Program-made: the position numbers and the translations under genes
Shown: piece after piece, positions 17,277-25,359 of the stretch
Position numbering within the stretch: the stretch's first letter is position 1
Layout of the letters: every line of letters begins with the position of its first letter
Notes under the pieces: generated by a model
Seen by the model: only the letters and a program-made list of their open reading frames with translations
Told to the model about the DNA's origin: nothing
The model's database searches: none
Source: DASPRM01 sp035319065
GTDB lineage: Bacteria; Acidobacteriota; Terriglobia; Terriglobales; Acidobacteriaceae
Assembly: GCA_035319065.1 (NCBI GenBank)
Contig: DATHDM010000227.1
Span: 1-31,944 of the forward strand
Direction: 5' to 3'
DNA: 31,944 nucleotides

Positions 17277-18278
17277 ATGCGCGCGATGGTGCTCTCCCAA
17301 GGTCGTCCGGTGGAACAGAATCCTCTCGCGCTGAACGAAATTCCGGAGCCCACGCCAAAAGATGGTGAAATTCGCGTGCGGGTCCGCTGCTGCGGTCTGT
17401 GCCACACCGATCTCCACACCGTGGAAGGCGATCTGCCTCCGCACAAAATTCTCGTAGTGCCCGGACATCAAGTCGTCGGCTTCGTGGACGCATCGGGTCA
17501 GGGAACGCGGATCTTCAAGGAGGGGGATCGGGTCGGAATTCCGTGGCTCAACTGGACGGACGGCGAGTGCCGCTACTGCCGCGCCGGCCAGGAGAATCTT
17601 TGCGAGAGGGCCCGCTTCACCGGTTACGACGTAGATGGAGGCTATGCCGAAGCCACTGTTGTCAATGAGTCATTCGCCTATCCTATTTCCAGAACGTTGT
17701 CCGACAGTGCCGCGGCGCCGCTGCTGTGCGCCGGCATCATCGGCTACCGCTCCTACCGGCTCAGTGGAGCCCGCGCTGGCGACCGCCTCGGCCTCTATGG
17801 CTTCGGTGCTTCGGCGCACATCGTGATCCAGTTCGCCCGTTTTCTGGGCTGCGAGGTCTATGTCTTCACTCGCGCGCCTGCTCATCGCGAACTCGCATCG
17901 CGACTGGGCGCAGCCTGGGTGGGGCACTCCGAGGATCGTCCACCTTCGCCGCTCGATGCGGGCATCATCTTTGCTCCCGCGGGCGCCCTGGTGCCCACGG
18001 CACTCCGCCACCTGCGCAAGGGCGCGACGTTGGCGCTGGCAGGCATTACCATGTCTCAGATCCCGGCGCTCGATTACAGCTTGCTTTACGACGAGCGCAT
18101 TGTGCGCAGCGTCGCCAACAGCACTCGTCAGGATGCGCGCGAGTTTCTGGATTTGGCCGCCGATGTCGGGGTGCGCACGCAGGTTCAGGTTTTTCCACTG
18201 GAGCAGGCAAACCAGGCATTGACAGACCTGAAGCACAGTCGGATCGAAGGCGCGGGCGTGCTCCAAATTTCAGAGTGA
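17277..18278 (+). CDS. Zinc-dependent alcohol dehydrogenase (MDR superfamily)
   Basis: A 333-residue cytosolic medium-chain dehydrogenase/reductase that should interconvert alcohols and aldehydes with a nicotinamide cofactor. Catalytic zinc ligands are visible: Cys42 in CGLCHTD, His64 in PGHQVVG and Cys151 in LLCAG. The structural-zinc lobe WTDGECRYCRAGQENLCE has Cys98, Cys101 and Cys109, but the first of the four usual cysteines is Asp95. The Rossmann motif YGFGASA lies at 174-180. The second strand ends VFTRAPAHR without the acidic residue that usually selects NAD, so NADP use is possible. GHQ replaces the commoner GHE at the active site, as in several bacterial members. The substrate is not predictable. 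Its stop lies 7 bp before the PLP-enzyme start, so the two are probably co-transcribed. Confidence 0.9.
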   Translation: MRAMVLSQGRPVEQNPLALNEIPEPTPKDGEIRVRVRCCGLCHTDLHTVEGDLPPHKILVVPGHQVVGFVDASGQGTRIFKEGDRVGIPWLNWTDGECRYCRAGQENLCERARFTGYDVDGGYAEATVVNESFAYPISRTLSDSAAAPLLCAGIIGYRSYRLSGARAGDRLGLYGFGASAHIVIQFARFLGCEVYVFTRAPAHRELASRLGAAWVGHSEDRPPSPLDAGIIFAPAGALVPTALRHLRKGATLALAGITMSQIPALDYSLLYDERIVRSVANSTRQDAREFLDLAADVGVRTQVQVFPLEQANQALTDLKHSRIEGAGVLQISE

Positions 18279-18285
18279 TCTCTGC

Positions 18286-19521
18286 ATGATTCCTGAGAAC
18301 ATTCGCGACGAGTTTCCCGGACTCAAAGACCGGATCTTTCTCGATGCGGCTTGCGTGAGCGTCCCGCCTCGCCCGGCTATGGAGGCCGTCCGTCGAGTCA
18401 CTGAGATGCTGGAAGGCACGGGCTGCGCGTCGGCCACTCAGAGCCACATCGACCTCGACAACCTGCGTAACACCGCTCGAGTCGAGGCTGCGCGCCTGAT
18501 TCAGGCTCGCCCAGACGAGATCGCCCTGGTGGAAAGCACCACGCATGGTCTAAACCTGGCCGCGGAGGCAATCCCGCTGCAGCGCGGGGACCACGTTGTT
18601 CTCTGCGATCTGGAATTTCTCGAGGTGGCCATTCCCTGGGTGCAGAAGAGGCAGGCTCTGGGGATCGAAATAGACGTTGTGAAGAATCGCTCAGGCGCTG
18701 TGCTCGTGGAGGACATTGAGCGGATTCTTGCTCCAAGAACGCGCGTCGTTACTATCAGTTCGGTGCAGTGGGCGAGCGGCTTCCGTTGCGACCTGGCAGC
18801 GCTCAGCGATCTTTGCCGCAGCCGCGGCATCTTCCTGGTGGTGGATGCAATTCAGCAGCTTGGCGCTGTGCCCATCGATGTGTCGCAGACCCCCATCGAC
18901 TATCTTGCCTGCGGCGGCCACAAGTGGCTCAACTCGCCTTTCGGAGCCGGGTTCCTCTATGTTCGCCGGGAGACGATGCCCCATGTGCGTTTGCCCCTGG
19001 CGGGCTACCTCAACGTGCAGGTGGAGGGATGGGACACCTATTTCCAGAATCCCACCATTGTGCCGGTGCGCGATTACAGCTTTGCAGACGAGGCGCGGCG
19101 CTGGGAAATCGGCGGTACTTCGAACTACATTGGCGCCGCGGCGCTGGCAGCCTCGCTGCATATGATCAATGACCTGGGGTCTTCAAACATTTCCGCGCAT
19201 GTTCACGCTCTGGCAGATCATCTGGTGGAGTCACTGCCAGGGCTGGGAACCAGTCTGGTGACCGATTTCCCCCGCGCCCAACGCGCCGGCATCGTGAGCT
19301 TCAGCATCGGTTCGGCCGATGACAACCTGGACCTGATGCGTCACCTTGAGCAGAACAATGTCATGGTCTCCGTGAGATACACCGCTGGCGTGGGAGGGGT
19401 GCGTGTCTCCTGCCACCTCTATAATTCACGGGCGGATCTCGATCGGCTGCTCAGCCTGGTGGGCGACTTTATGCGCAAGCGCGTGGCCGTTCAGGTTCCA
19501 GGCGATCAGGCGAAGAGATGA
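18286..19521 (+). CDS. Class V aminotransferase-fold PLP-dependent enzyme
   Basis: A 411-residue fold-type I PLP enzyme of the class V group (cysteine desulfurase/isopenicillin epimerase-like). The PLP-binding features are ESTTHGLN (83-90, phosphate binding, with His87 stacking), Asp187 in VVDAIQQ (pyridine nitrogen) and Lys213 in CGGHKWLNSPFGAGFLY, the Schiff-base lysine. The C-terminal region is VSVRYTAGVGGVRVSCHLYN and lacks the RxGxxC loop of SufS-type desulfurases, so I do not call it a cysteine desulfurase. Substrate and reaction are unknown. There is no clear ribosome site; translation may be coupled to the dehydrogenase 7 bp upstream. It converges on bacterioferritin with a 19-bp gap and no obvious terminator. 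Confidence 0.88.
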   Translation: MIPENIRDEFPGLKDRIFLDAACVSVPPRPAMEAVRRVTEMLEGTGCASATQSHIDLDNLRNTARVEAARLIQARPDEIALVESTTHGLNLAAEAIPLQRGDHVVLCDLEFLEVAIPWVQKRQALGIEIDVVKNRSGAVLVEDIERILAPRTRVVTISSVQWASGFRCDLAALSDLCRSRGIFLVVDAIQQLGAVPIDVSQTPIDYLACGGHKWLNSPFGAGFLYVRRETMPHVRLPLAGYLNVQVEGWDTYFQNPTIVPVRDYSFADEARRWEIGGTSNYIGAAALAASLHMINDLGSSNISAHVHALADHLVESLPGLGTSLVTDFPRAQRAGIVSFSIGSADDNLDLMRHLEQNNVMVSVRYTAGVGGVRVSCHLYNSRADLDRLLSLVGDFMRKRVAVQVPGDQAKR

Positions 19522-19540
19522 TCATTCTCCCGTGCGCCTC

Positions 19541-20020
19541 TCAATCCTTGGCGCCCAGTAATTGCTGTGAGAGATAGGCAGCTGCGCCCATCTCTTTGAT
19601 CGCGTGCAGCTGTGCCTCTAGGAAGTCTGCGTGCCGCTCTTCGTCCTGGATCATGTGCTCGAACAAGGTCTTGGAGCCGTCGTCTCTCGCTTCAACGCAG
19701 ACTCGCACAGCTTCGTTGTACTGGCGCACTGCATCCTGCTCGTCTTTCAGGTTGATCTCCAATTGCTCCTGCACCTTGCTGCCGAGTTGAGGCTTCAAAC
19801 CAGCATCGACCGCAGGAGTCCCGTCGAGGAAGATGATGCGTTCGATGAGCCCTTCCGCATGCCTCATCTCCTCGATGGCGCGGGTTTTGGTAAGGTCGCC
19901 CAGCCTCCTGTAACCCCAGTTTTGGCACATTTCCGACTGCGTCATGTACTGCACGATCGCGGTCAGCTCCGAGACCAGAGCCGCGTTTAACTGCTCGATC
20001 ACCTTCTGGTTGCCATGCAT
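19541..20020 (-). CDS. bfr: Bacterioferritin
   Basis: A 159-residue four-helix ferritin subunit that assembles into a 24-mer shell storing iron. All ferroxidase ligands of the E. coli protein are at the same positions: Glu18, Glu51, His54, Glu94, Glu127 and His130. Met52, the residue that axially binds inter-subunit haem in bacterioferritins, is also present, so it should be the haem-containing type. The length is typical. It starts at ATG 20020 behind GGAGCG; a second in-frame-looking ATG four bases on is out of frame. It is a single-gene unit convergent with the PLP-enzyme gene. No bacterioferritin-associated ferredoxin gene and no clear iron-regulator box are visible upstream. Confidence 0.95.
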   Translation of the reverse strand: MHGNQKVIEQLNAALVSELTAIVQYMTQSEMCQNWGYRRLGDLTKTRAIEEMRHAEGLIERIIFLDGTPAVDAGLKPQLGSKVQEQLEINLKDEQDAVRQYNEAVRVCVEARDDGSKTLFEHMIQDEERHADFLEAQLHAIKEMGAAAYLSQQLLGAKD

Positions 20021-20163
20021 GGTTCGCTCCGTTCAGTCCCATATTGCGATCTGGTCAAACGGAAGCGCTGTGACGCAGGGCACAGAGGGATAGCTCCTGC
20101 CCGGATTTTCGCTGCGCTTGCGGCCGGGCACAAACAATGCGCTAACGTCCCTCAGGGCAGCGA

Positions 20164-20559
20164 CTAGGTGTTCACCGCGATTCCATTCCCGCTGGGGGCC
20201 GCTGACGACTGTGCGACCGAAGGGTGGTTCTGCTCGAATTGCTGCAAGTCCTGCTGCAGCGTGCTGTAGGCCGTCCGCGCAGCGGAGAGATCGCCGGACT
20301 GAAGCGCCTGGCCCAGCTGGCTCAATAACTGGCTGATTTCACCTCCTCCCCCGTGATGGTGATGATGGCGCACCTGGGTGGCTTTGTTCTGGAAGTCGTG
20401 GTTGACGGTCCTCACGTCCTGCTGCACCGCAGACGAGTTTCCGGTTTGCGAGTCTTGGCCGAGTTGTGGCAACTCTGAGCGAAACTGCTGCACCCGACCC
20501 TGTATGCTCTGCTGGTAATAGTCGATGAGGCTGCTGCTGCAAATGCCCGACACTGACAT
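20164..20559 (-). CDS. Small Gln/His-rich hypothetical protein with duplicated helical motif
   Basis: A 131-residue protein of unknown function. The frame can be extended to 20670, but the ATG at 20559 has GAGGAG a few bases upstream and begins MSVSGICSSSLIDYYQQ, so I choose it. The sequence shows an internal duplication: LPQLGQDSQTGNSSAVQQDV and SQLGQALQSGDLSAARTAY share the plan QLGQxxQxGxxSxxxxxxxxxxxD(F/L)Q. Between them sits RHHHHHGGGG, a natural run of five His and four Gly that could bind metal. There is no signal peptide. The same 'LGxALQSGDLxxAxxAxxxLQ' pattern is familiar from small acidobacterial hypothetical proteins, from memory. Its gene is close to bacterioferritin on the same strand (143 bp apart) but probably separate. 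Confidence 0.8.
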   Translation of the reverse strand: MSVSGICSSSLIDYYQQSIQGRVQQFRSELPQLGQDSQTGNSSAVQQDVRTVNHDFQNKATQVRHHHHHGGGGEISQLLSQLGQALQSGDLSAARTAYSTLQQDLQQFEQNHPSVAQSSAAPSGNGIAVNT

Positions 20560-20841
20560 TACGGTCTCCTCAAACAGAATGAATCGTTCCAACCCTCGCC
20601 GGCGCCGTGCGAACAAGGCCCCGGCGCCGCATTCCTGTATCCAAGGAAGCAAGTCGCGTGCCAAACGCATTCGGTGGGAGGAATCGCCCAGTCTTCGCTA
20701 TTAGAGAAGCTTAGCTGCGCCCGCAACTCGCACTAAGGACGCGCAGAGCTTTTGTGGGCAGATTATGCCGCATCCGACTGGGCAAAGCTTGCCCACTCTG
20801 CAGCGATCAGGCATCCAGTAATTCAGTTCAAAATGCGCCGT

Positions 20842-22116
20842 TTATGCCATCTGCGAGCTACTGGCGGAAGTGGGCTTGCGCAAGCCATGTCTGAGGTTGG
20901 CAATTTCTGTGCGGTTGCGGCCGGCTTTCTTCGCTTTGTAGAGGGCCTTGTCGGCGAGCTTCATTACCTGTTCCAGGCTCGCGCCGCCGGCATGCGGCTC
21001 TGCCGCGCCGATACTGACCGTCACGCACACCTCTTTTGCACTCATGCCGCGGGGCTTTGCGCCGTCGAGCTGGCGGTCTTCCGCAGAGCGCCGCTTGCGG
21101 TCCGGACCGCGTACCACAAACCGGCTGTCCTCGATTCGCTTGCGCACCTCTTCCAGGTGAGGATAGGCATCGCGCACGGCAATGCCGGGGAACAGCAGGA
21201 CGAATTCCTCGCCGCCCACACGGAACGCGCGTCCGCCGCCGTTGACCCCGCCCAGTCTCGCGGCCACCATGCGCAGCACCTGGTCTCCGGTATCGTGCCC
21301 GAAGGTGTCGTTGAACTTCTTGAAGTGGTCCACGTCCACCATGGCAACGGAAAATCTGGCATCCAGCGAATGCATGGCTTCATTCAGCGCGCGCCGCGCA
21401 GGCAAGCCGGTGAGTTCATCGTGGTAAGCGAGGCGGTAGGAGTTCTCCACCAGTGAGATCACCAGCACCAAGCCTGCCGTGATAAGAAAGGCGCGGGAGA
21501 TGGGACGCGCAATCCCCAGCTGCAGCCCGATGCCGCAGGCGGCCACGCTCCAAAAGAATCCGGCCTCGATGGTCTTGCAGCGGAAGGCGAAGGCCACGGC
21601 GATCGCGGCCAGCGCACCCACCAGCGTCACGATCCCCAGCTGCGGAATTCGACTCCAGGCAGTCCATCCTGCCGGCAGCAGGTGGCTCTTGAACAGCCCG
21701 GCGATGTCGGCCACCTCGGGCCGCGAGAGAGCGGCCACGAATGCACAGCCGACCAGCAATGCCACGAAGCGGGGCGCGATGGTCACCAGGCTGAAGCCGG
21801 TTTCCGGCCACAGTGCGAACACCGCCAGCATCAGTGGCAGCACAAAGCATAGCACTGCGCCATAGGCAGGGGCAGCCGGCGGATGCGGCGCCTTGATGGC
21901 GATTGCCAGAGTAAGCAGCCCCAGCAGTGTTCGGCTGGAGTGGAACCGCACGGCCAGCAGCACTCCCATGCCGAAGACGGCGTCAAAATAGAATTGCAGG
22001 AAGGAGTAGTTGTACGAGGGCAGAATCCCTGTCCCCAGCAACAGGGCCGCCAGGGCCAGCGTCAGTCCACCGGGAAATACCGAAAGATGTAGGAGTTCAC
22101 GCCGCCCCGGCCACAC
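20842..22116 (-). CDS. Membrane-bound GGDEF diguanylate cyclase
   Basis: A predicted diguanylate cyclase making c-di-GMP. About eight hydrophobic segments occupy the N-terminal 235 residues, then a GGDEF domain with YHDELTGLPARRAL, DVDHFKKFNDTFGHDTGDQ, the active-site signature VGGEEF and the closing VTVSIGAAE and ADKALYKAKKAGRN. The RxxD inhibitory site that often precedes GGEEF is absent (the stretch reads GGVNGGGRAFRV), so product inhibition there is unlikely. A 28-residue basic insertion (RGPDRKRRSAEDRQ...) lies before the last strand. The frame extends to a TTG at 22149, but that codon is only 5 bp from a GATAAT box (22155-22160, minus strand) and lacks a ribosome site. GTG 22116 has GAGG eight bases upstream, so I place the start there (424 residues). 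The signal sensed by the membrane part is unknown. Confidence 0.88.
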   Translation of the reverse strand: MWPGRRELLHLSVFPGGLTLALAALLLGTGILPSYNYSFLQFYFDAVFGMGVLLAVRFHSSRTLLGLLTLAIAIKAPHPPAAPAYGAVLCFVLPLMLAVFALWPETGFSLVTIAPRFVALLVGCAFVAALSRPEVADIAGLFKSHLLPAGWTAWSRIPQLGIVTLVGALAAIAVAFAFRCKTIEAGFFWSVAACGIGLQLGIARPISRAFLITAGLVLVISLVENSYRLAYHDELTGLPARRALNEAMHSLDARFSVAMVDVDHFKKFNDTFGHDTGDQVLRMVAARLGGVNGGGRAFRVGGEEFVLLFPGIAVRDAYPHLEEVRKRIEDSRFVVRGPDRKRRSAEDRQLDGAKPRGMSAKEVCVTVSIGAAEPHAGGASLEQVMKLADKALYKAKKAGRNRTEIANLRHGLRKPTSASSSQMA

Positions 22117-22154
22117 TCGCGCTACCTCGCTGGTGACTTTGCCTGCCAACGAGT

Positions 22155-22160
22155 ATTATC
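22155..22160 (-). promoter_or_regulatory. Candidate -10 box of the diguanylate cyclase gene
   Basis: GATAAT on the minus strand, five of six to TATAAT, with no clear -35. Transcription would start near 22148, which argues against the upstream TTG start codon. Confidence 0.35.
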
Positions 22161-22234
22161 GCGGGCCCGCTTGGGGCAGCCTCATTACTCCTGTGGTGCA
22201 GGGCAGTAACGAAGGGGCAAGACCCTATTGCTCC

Positions 22235-22807
22235 TCAGGGATTTCGCCGGCGCTGGTAGTCTTCCGCCAGCAGAGCGTAATTCTCAACATCCAGGAACTT
22301 CCCCCACTTCTGCACATGCCCACGCGCGCATCCTTCGTACCGCATCCCCAGCTTCTCCAACACTCGCATCGATGCGGGATTGCCCGCAAAGTGCCCGGCG
22401 TAGATGCGGTGAAGCTTCAGCGTCTCGAAGCCGAACTTGACGACCGCACGAGCCGCCTCGGTGCAGTAGCCGTGTCCCCAGTAGGGTACTCCGATCCAGT
22501 AGCCCAGTTCGGCATGAGCGTGAGCGGGCTTGACTTCCAGGCTGATCATGCCGATCAGCTCCGCGCCGCGGCAGATGGCAAACATCGCGCGCTCGCCCTG
22601 GGCTTGAGCCTCCTGGCAGGCGGCGAGAAAGCTCCGCCCATCGGCCTCGGTGTAGGGATGAGGAATGCGCAGTGTGGTGGCCGCAACTTCGCGCGCGCCG
22701 GCCAGCTCCACGATCGCCGCGAGGTCGTCTGCCTGGGGCGGACGCAGCGTAAGGCGCTCGGTGTGCAGGACGGGAAAATCCTTTGCTGCAGCCGCCTCTT
22801 GGTCCAC
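22235..22807 (-). CDS. GNAT family N-acetyltransferase (RimJ/RimL-like)
   Basis: A 190-residue acetyl-CoA-dependent acetyltransferase of the RimJ/RimL subgroup. It opens with the typical LHTERLTLRPPQADDLAAIV; the acetyl-CoA motif is ELGYWIGVPYWGHGYCTEAA and the C-terminal half carries GNPASMRVLEKLGMRYEG, both family hallmarks. The substrate (a protein N-terminus, small amine or antibiotic) cannot be told. The start is GTG 22807, separated by one base from the ppk stop codon (TAG C GTG), so translation is almost certainly coupled to ppk; the ribosome site would lie inside the end of ppk. Confidence 0.9.
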   Translation of the reverse strand: MDQEAAAAKDFPVLHTERLTLRPPQADDLAAIVELAGAREVAATTLRIPHPYTEADGRSFLAACQEAQAQGERAMFAICRGAELIGMISLEVKPAHAHAELGYWIGVPYWGHGYCTEAARAVVKFGFETLKLHRIYAGHFAGNPASMRVLEKLGMRYEGCARGHVQKWGKFLDVENYALLAEDYQRRRNP

Positions 22808-22808
22808 G

Positions 22809-25004
22809 CTACCGCCGTGTGGCTGAGACCTGGGCGCGGCTTAGGAATCTGGCTTGCGAGCTGGTTCCTTCCTCGCCCGAGCCGGGCGTGAGCCGGCGAT
22901 AGGTGCCGTCGGACAACATTTCGCGCGCCTTGCGAGAGTCCGCCAGGTAAGTCTCCATGACCTCATCCCGCAGGTAGCGCACCAGGCGGCGATCTTCGAC
23001 CGGGAAAATCACTTCCACGCGCCGGTTCAGATTGCGCGGCATAAGGTCGGCACTGCCCAGGTAGACCTCTTCCTCGCCGCTATTATGGAAATAGTAAACC
23101 CGGCTGTGCTCCAGGAAGCGCCCCACCACGCTGATCACGCGAATGTTCTCGCTCACTCCCGGCACTCCTGGGCGCAGGCAGCAGATGCCGCGCACCAGCA
23201 GGTCAACCTTCACGCCCGCCTGCGAAGCTTCGTACAGCAGGCGAACCATTTCCACGTCCACCAGGGCGTTCATCTTCAAGATCATGTGCCCATGGCCATG
23301 CTGCAGGTGCTGCTTGATCTCGCGCCGGATCAGGTGTTCCAGCCGGTCCCGCAAATTGATGGGCGCCACCAGCAGCTTGCGGTAGTCGTCTTTCGCCGAA
23401 TAGCCGGTCAGATAGTTGAACAGGTCGGTGACGTCGGCGCCGATGTCGTGATCAGCGGTAAACAGTCCGAAGTCGGTGTACAGGTGCGCCGTGACCGGGT
23501 TGTAGTTGCCGGTGCCCAGGTGCACGTAGCGGCGGATGGTGTCGCCCTCCTTGCGCACCACCATGGCGACCTTGGAGTGCACCTTCAGGCCCAGTAGTCC
23601 ATACACCACGTGCACGCCCTGGCGTTCCAGTGCTCGCGCCCACTCGATGTTGCTCTCCTCGTCGAACCTCGCCTTCAACTCCACCAGCGCCGCCACCTGC
23701 TTGTCGTTTTCCATGGCCTCCAGCAGAGCCTCGACGATGGGTGAGTTCCTTCCCACCCGGTACAGCGTTATCTTGATGGCCAGCACCGCGGGATCGCGCG
23801 CCGCCTTGCGCAGAAAATCGACTACCGGCTGGAAGGAGTCGTAGGGATGATGAAGCAGAATGTCGCGCCGGCGGATGGCGCTGAAGACGTCCTCCTCTTC
23901 GCTCGCGACTTCCAGATCAAGTGATGCGGGAATCGCAGGCAAGAATGGCGGATCTTTCAGCTCCGGTCGGTCCAGGGCGGCGATGTACTTGAAGCGGCTC
24001 AGCGACAGCGGCCCCTTCACCCGATAGACGTCCTTGCGGTCAACCTCCAGATTGCTGATGAGAATCTTCAGGATGTGCGTCGGCATCTCCGCGTGCACCA
24101 CCAGGCGGACGACGTCGCCGAATCGCCGCTGCCGGATCCCCTCTTCCGTGGTTTCCAGCAGGTCGCCAGCCTCCAGTTCCTGGATCTCAATGTCGGCGTC
24201 GCGCGTGACGTGGAAGGGATGCGCCTCCACGATCTCCATTCCCGGGAACAGCATGTTCAGATTGGCGCTCACCAGGTCTTCCAGCCAGAGAAAAGACTGG
24301 TGCTTCGGCATCTTGCTGGAGCGGCGGCCGTTGGGTACTACGCGATCTACCGGCACCAGTTGCGGCAGCCCGTCAGGCACCTTCAGGCGCGCGAAGTGCT
24401 CCTCGCCGTCCTTGTCGCGGATCAGGATCGCCAGGTTCAGACTGAGGTTGGAGATGTGCGGGAACGGCCGTCCTGGATCGAAGGCCAGCGGGGTCAAAAC
24501 CGGAAACACGGTCTCGGTGAAATAGCCGTCAGCGCGCGTCTTCTGCTGCGGCGTCAGCTGCTCGTACTCCATCAGGTGAATTCCCGCGCGCTCCAGCGCA
24601 GGGATCAGCTGCCGCCTGACGCAGCGGTGGGCGCTGCCCAGCAATTCCAGAACGTCGGTGCGGATGGCCTCCAGCTGGGCCGCCGGACTCAAGCCGTCCG
24701 GTCCCACCTCCAGGGCTCCACCTTCGAGCTGGCGCTTCAAGCCCGCCACCCGGACCATGAAGAACTCATCCAGGTTGGAGCCTACGATGGACAGGAACTT
24801 CACCCGCTCCAACAGCGGATTGGAATCGTCCTGCGCCTCCTCCAGCACGCGGCGCTGAAAAGCGAGCAAGCTCAGCTCGCGATTCAGATAGAGGCTGGGA
24901 TCATCGAGCGGAGGGGGCTCCAGCCCCAGGGCCGCAACGATCTCTTCGATTACCGCTTCCGGCTTGGCCCGGCGGTTGATGAGAACGGAGGTTTTGGTCG
25001 CCAT
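22809..25004 (-). CDS. ppk1: Polyphosphate kinase 1
   Basis: A 731-residue enzyme that reversibly polymerises the gamma-phosphate of ATP into polyphosphate, a phosphate/energy store and stress factor. It begins with the N-terminal domain (SLYLNRELSLLAFQRRVLEE, about 37-56). The catalytic core has two phospholipase-D-like domains with His476 in LKVHSKVAM, His495 in YVHLGTGNYN and His633 in LEHSRVYYF. The spacing (19 and 157 residues) is the same as His435, His454 and His592 of E. coli PPK, so the phosphorylated His is His476. The length is slightly above the E. coli enzyme because of the N-terminal extension. The ribosome site is weak (TGGA about ten bases before ATG 25004). A GNAT gene follows one base after the stop. 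No ppx, phoU or pst gene is in view. Confidence 0.96.
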   Translation of the reverse strand: MATKTSVLINRRAKPEAVIEEIVAALGLEPPPLDDPSLYLNRELSLLAFQRRVLEEAQDDSNPLLERVKFLSIVGSNLDEFFMVRVAGLKRQLEGGALEVGPDGLSPAAQLEAIRTDVLELLGSAHRCVRRQLIPALERAGIHLMEYEQLTPQQKTRADGYFTETVFPVLTPLAFDPGRPFPHISNLSLNLAILIRDKDGEEHFARLKVPDGLPQLVPVDRVVPNGRRSSKMPKHQSFLWLEDLVSANLNMLFPGMEIVEAHPFHVTRDADIEIQELEAGDLLETTEEGIRQRRFGDVVRLVVHAEMPTHILKILISNLEVDRKDVYRVKGPLSLSRFKYIAALDRPELKDPPFLPAIPASLDLEVASEEEDVFSAIRRRDILLHHPYDSFQPVVDFLRKAARDPAVLAIKITLYRVGRNSPIVEALLEAMENDKQVAALVELKARFDEESNIEWARALERQGVHVVYGLLGLKVHSKVAMVVRKEGDTIRRYVHLGTGNYNPVTAHLYTDFGLFTADHDIGADVTDLFNYLTGYSAKDDYRKLLVAPINLRDRLEHLIRREIKQHLQHGHGHMILKMNALVDVEMVRLLYEASQAGVKVDLLVRGICCLRPGVPGVSENIRVISVVGRFLEHSRVYYFHNSGEEEVYLGSADLMPRNLNRRVEVIFPVEDRRLVRYLRDEVMETYLADSRKAREMLSDGTYRRLTPGSGEEGTSSQARFLSRAQVSATRR

Positions 25005-25268
25005 ACGATCGATTCCAGTTCAGCAGCCCGCCTTGACCGGGCTTCCAATCAGCAGAGCCATCGAGTGCAGAGGGGATCTTGCGGACAATATCCAACCGCA
25101 TCCATCAATTGGGGGATCCGCAGGTTGCGTTCAAGGTTTCCGCTGGCAATAGCTTAGCAATTCCCCCGGCGGCTGGGATATGACCTTTTGGATGAAATTT
25201 GGCGTGTCAAAGAGCCTTGACTAATGAGAGCAGCCACCGGCTTAGGATATCGGTAACCATTTGAATTT

Positions 25269-25311
25269 GCATGGCTTAACGGACGGCGGGAGCGTTCCCG
25301 AGCAGCCATGC
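25269..25311. repeat. Two-part stem-loop downstream of nrfA
   Basis: GCATGGCT (25269-25276) pairs with AGCCATGC (25304-25311), and inside it CGGGA (25287-25291) pairs with TCCCG (25296-25300). There is no T run, so this is not a classic terminator; it may stabilise or end the nrfHA mRNA. Confidence 0.5.
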
Positions 25312-25349
25312 CCGCCCTTATCGCCGCACGATATTTAACGGACGGTTAA
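25276..25349. repeat. Direct repeat TTAACGGACGG, two copies
   Basis: TTAACGGACGG occurs at 25276-25286 and again at 25335-25345, 59 bp apart. The second copy is extended into TTAAC-N5-GTTAA (25335-25349), an operator-like inverted repeat. The first overlaps the stem-loop by one base. Confidence 0.45.
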
Positions 25350-25359
25350 AACCGGCGTC

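Larger units (their letters stand above)
25005..25359. other. Intergenic region between nrfA end and ppk start
   Basis: No gene is supported. The left half should contain the ppk promoter, but I see no strong boxes. The right half holds a long two-part hairpin (25269-25311) and two copies of TTAACGGACGG. Confidence 0.55.

Noticed and set aside
18286..19521. Calling the class V PLP enzyme a cysteine desulfurase (SufS/NifS)
   Set aside because: The catalytic RxGxxC loop is missing and no iron-sulphur assembly gene is adjacent.
20100..20135. GCCCGG/CCGGGC inverted repeat after the small His-rich gene, considered as terminator
   Set aside because: The loop is long and no T run follows in either direction.
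24075..25157. Plus-strand frames opposite ppk (also 22854-23597)
   Set aside because: These are shadows of the ppk coding strand; PPK motifs and catalytic histidines are intact on the minus strand.
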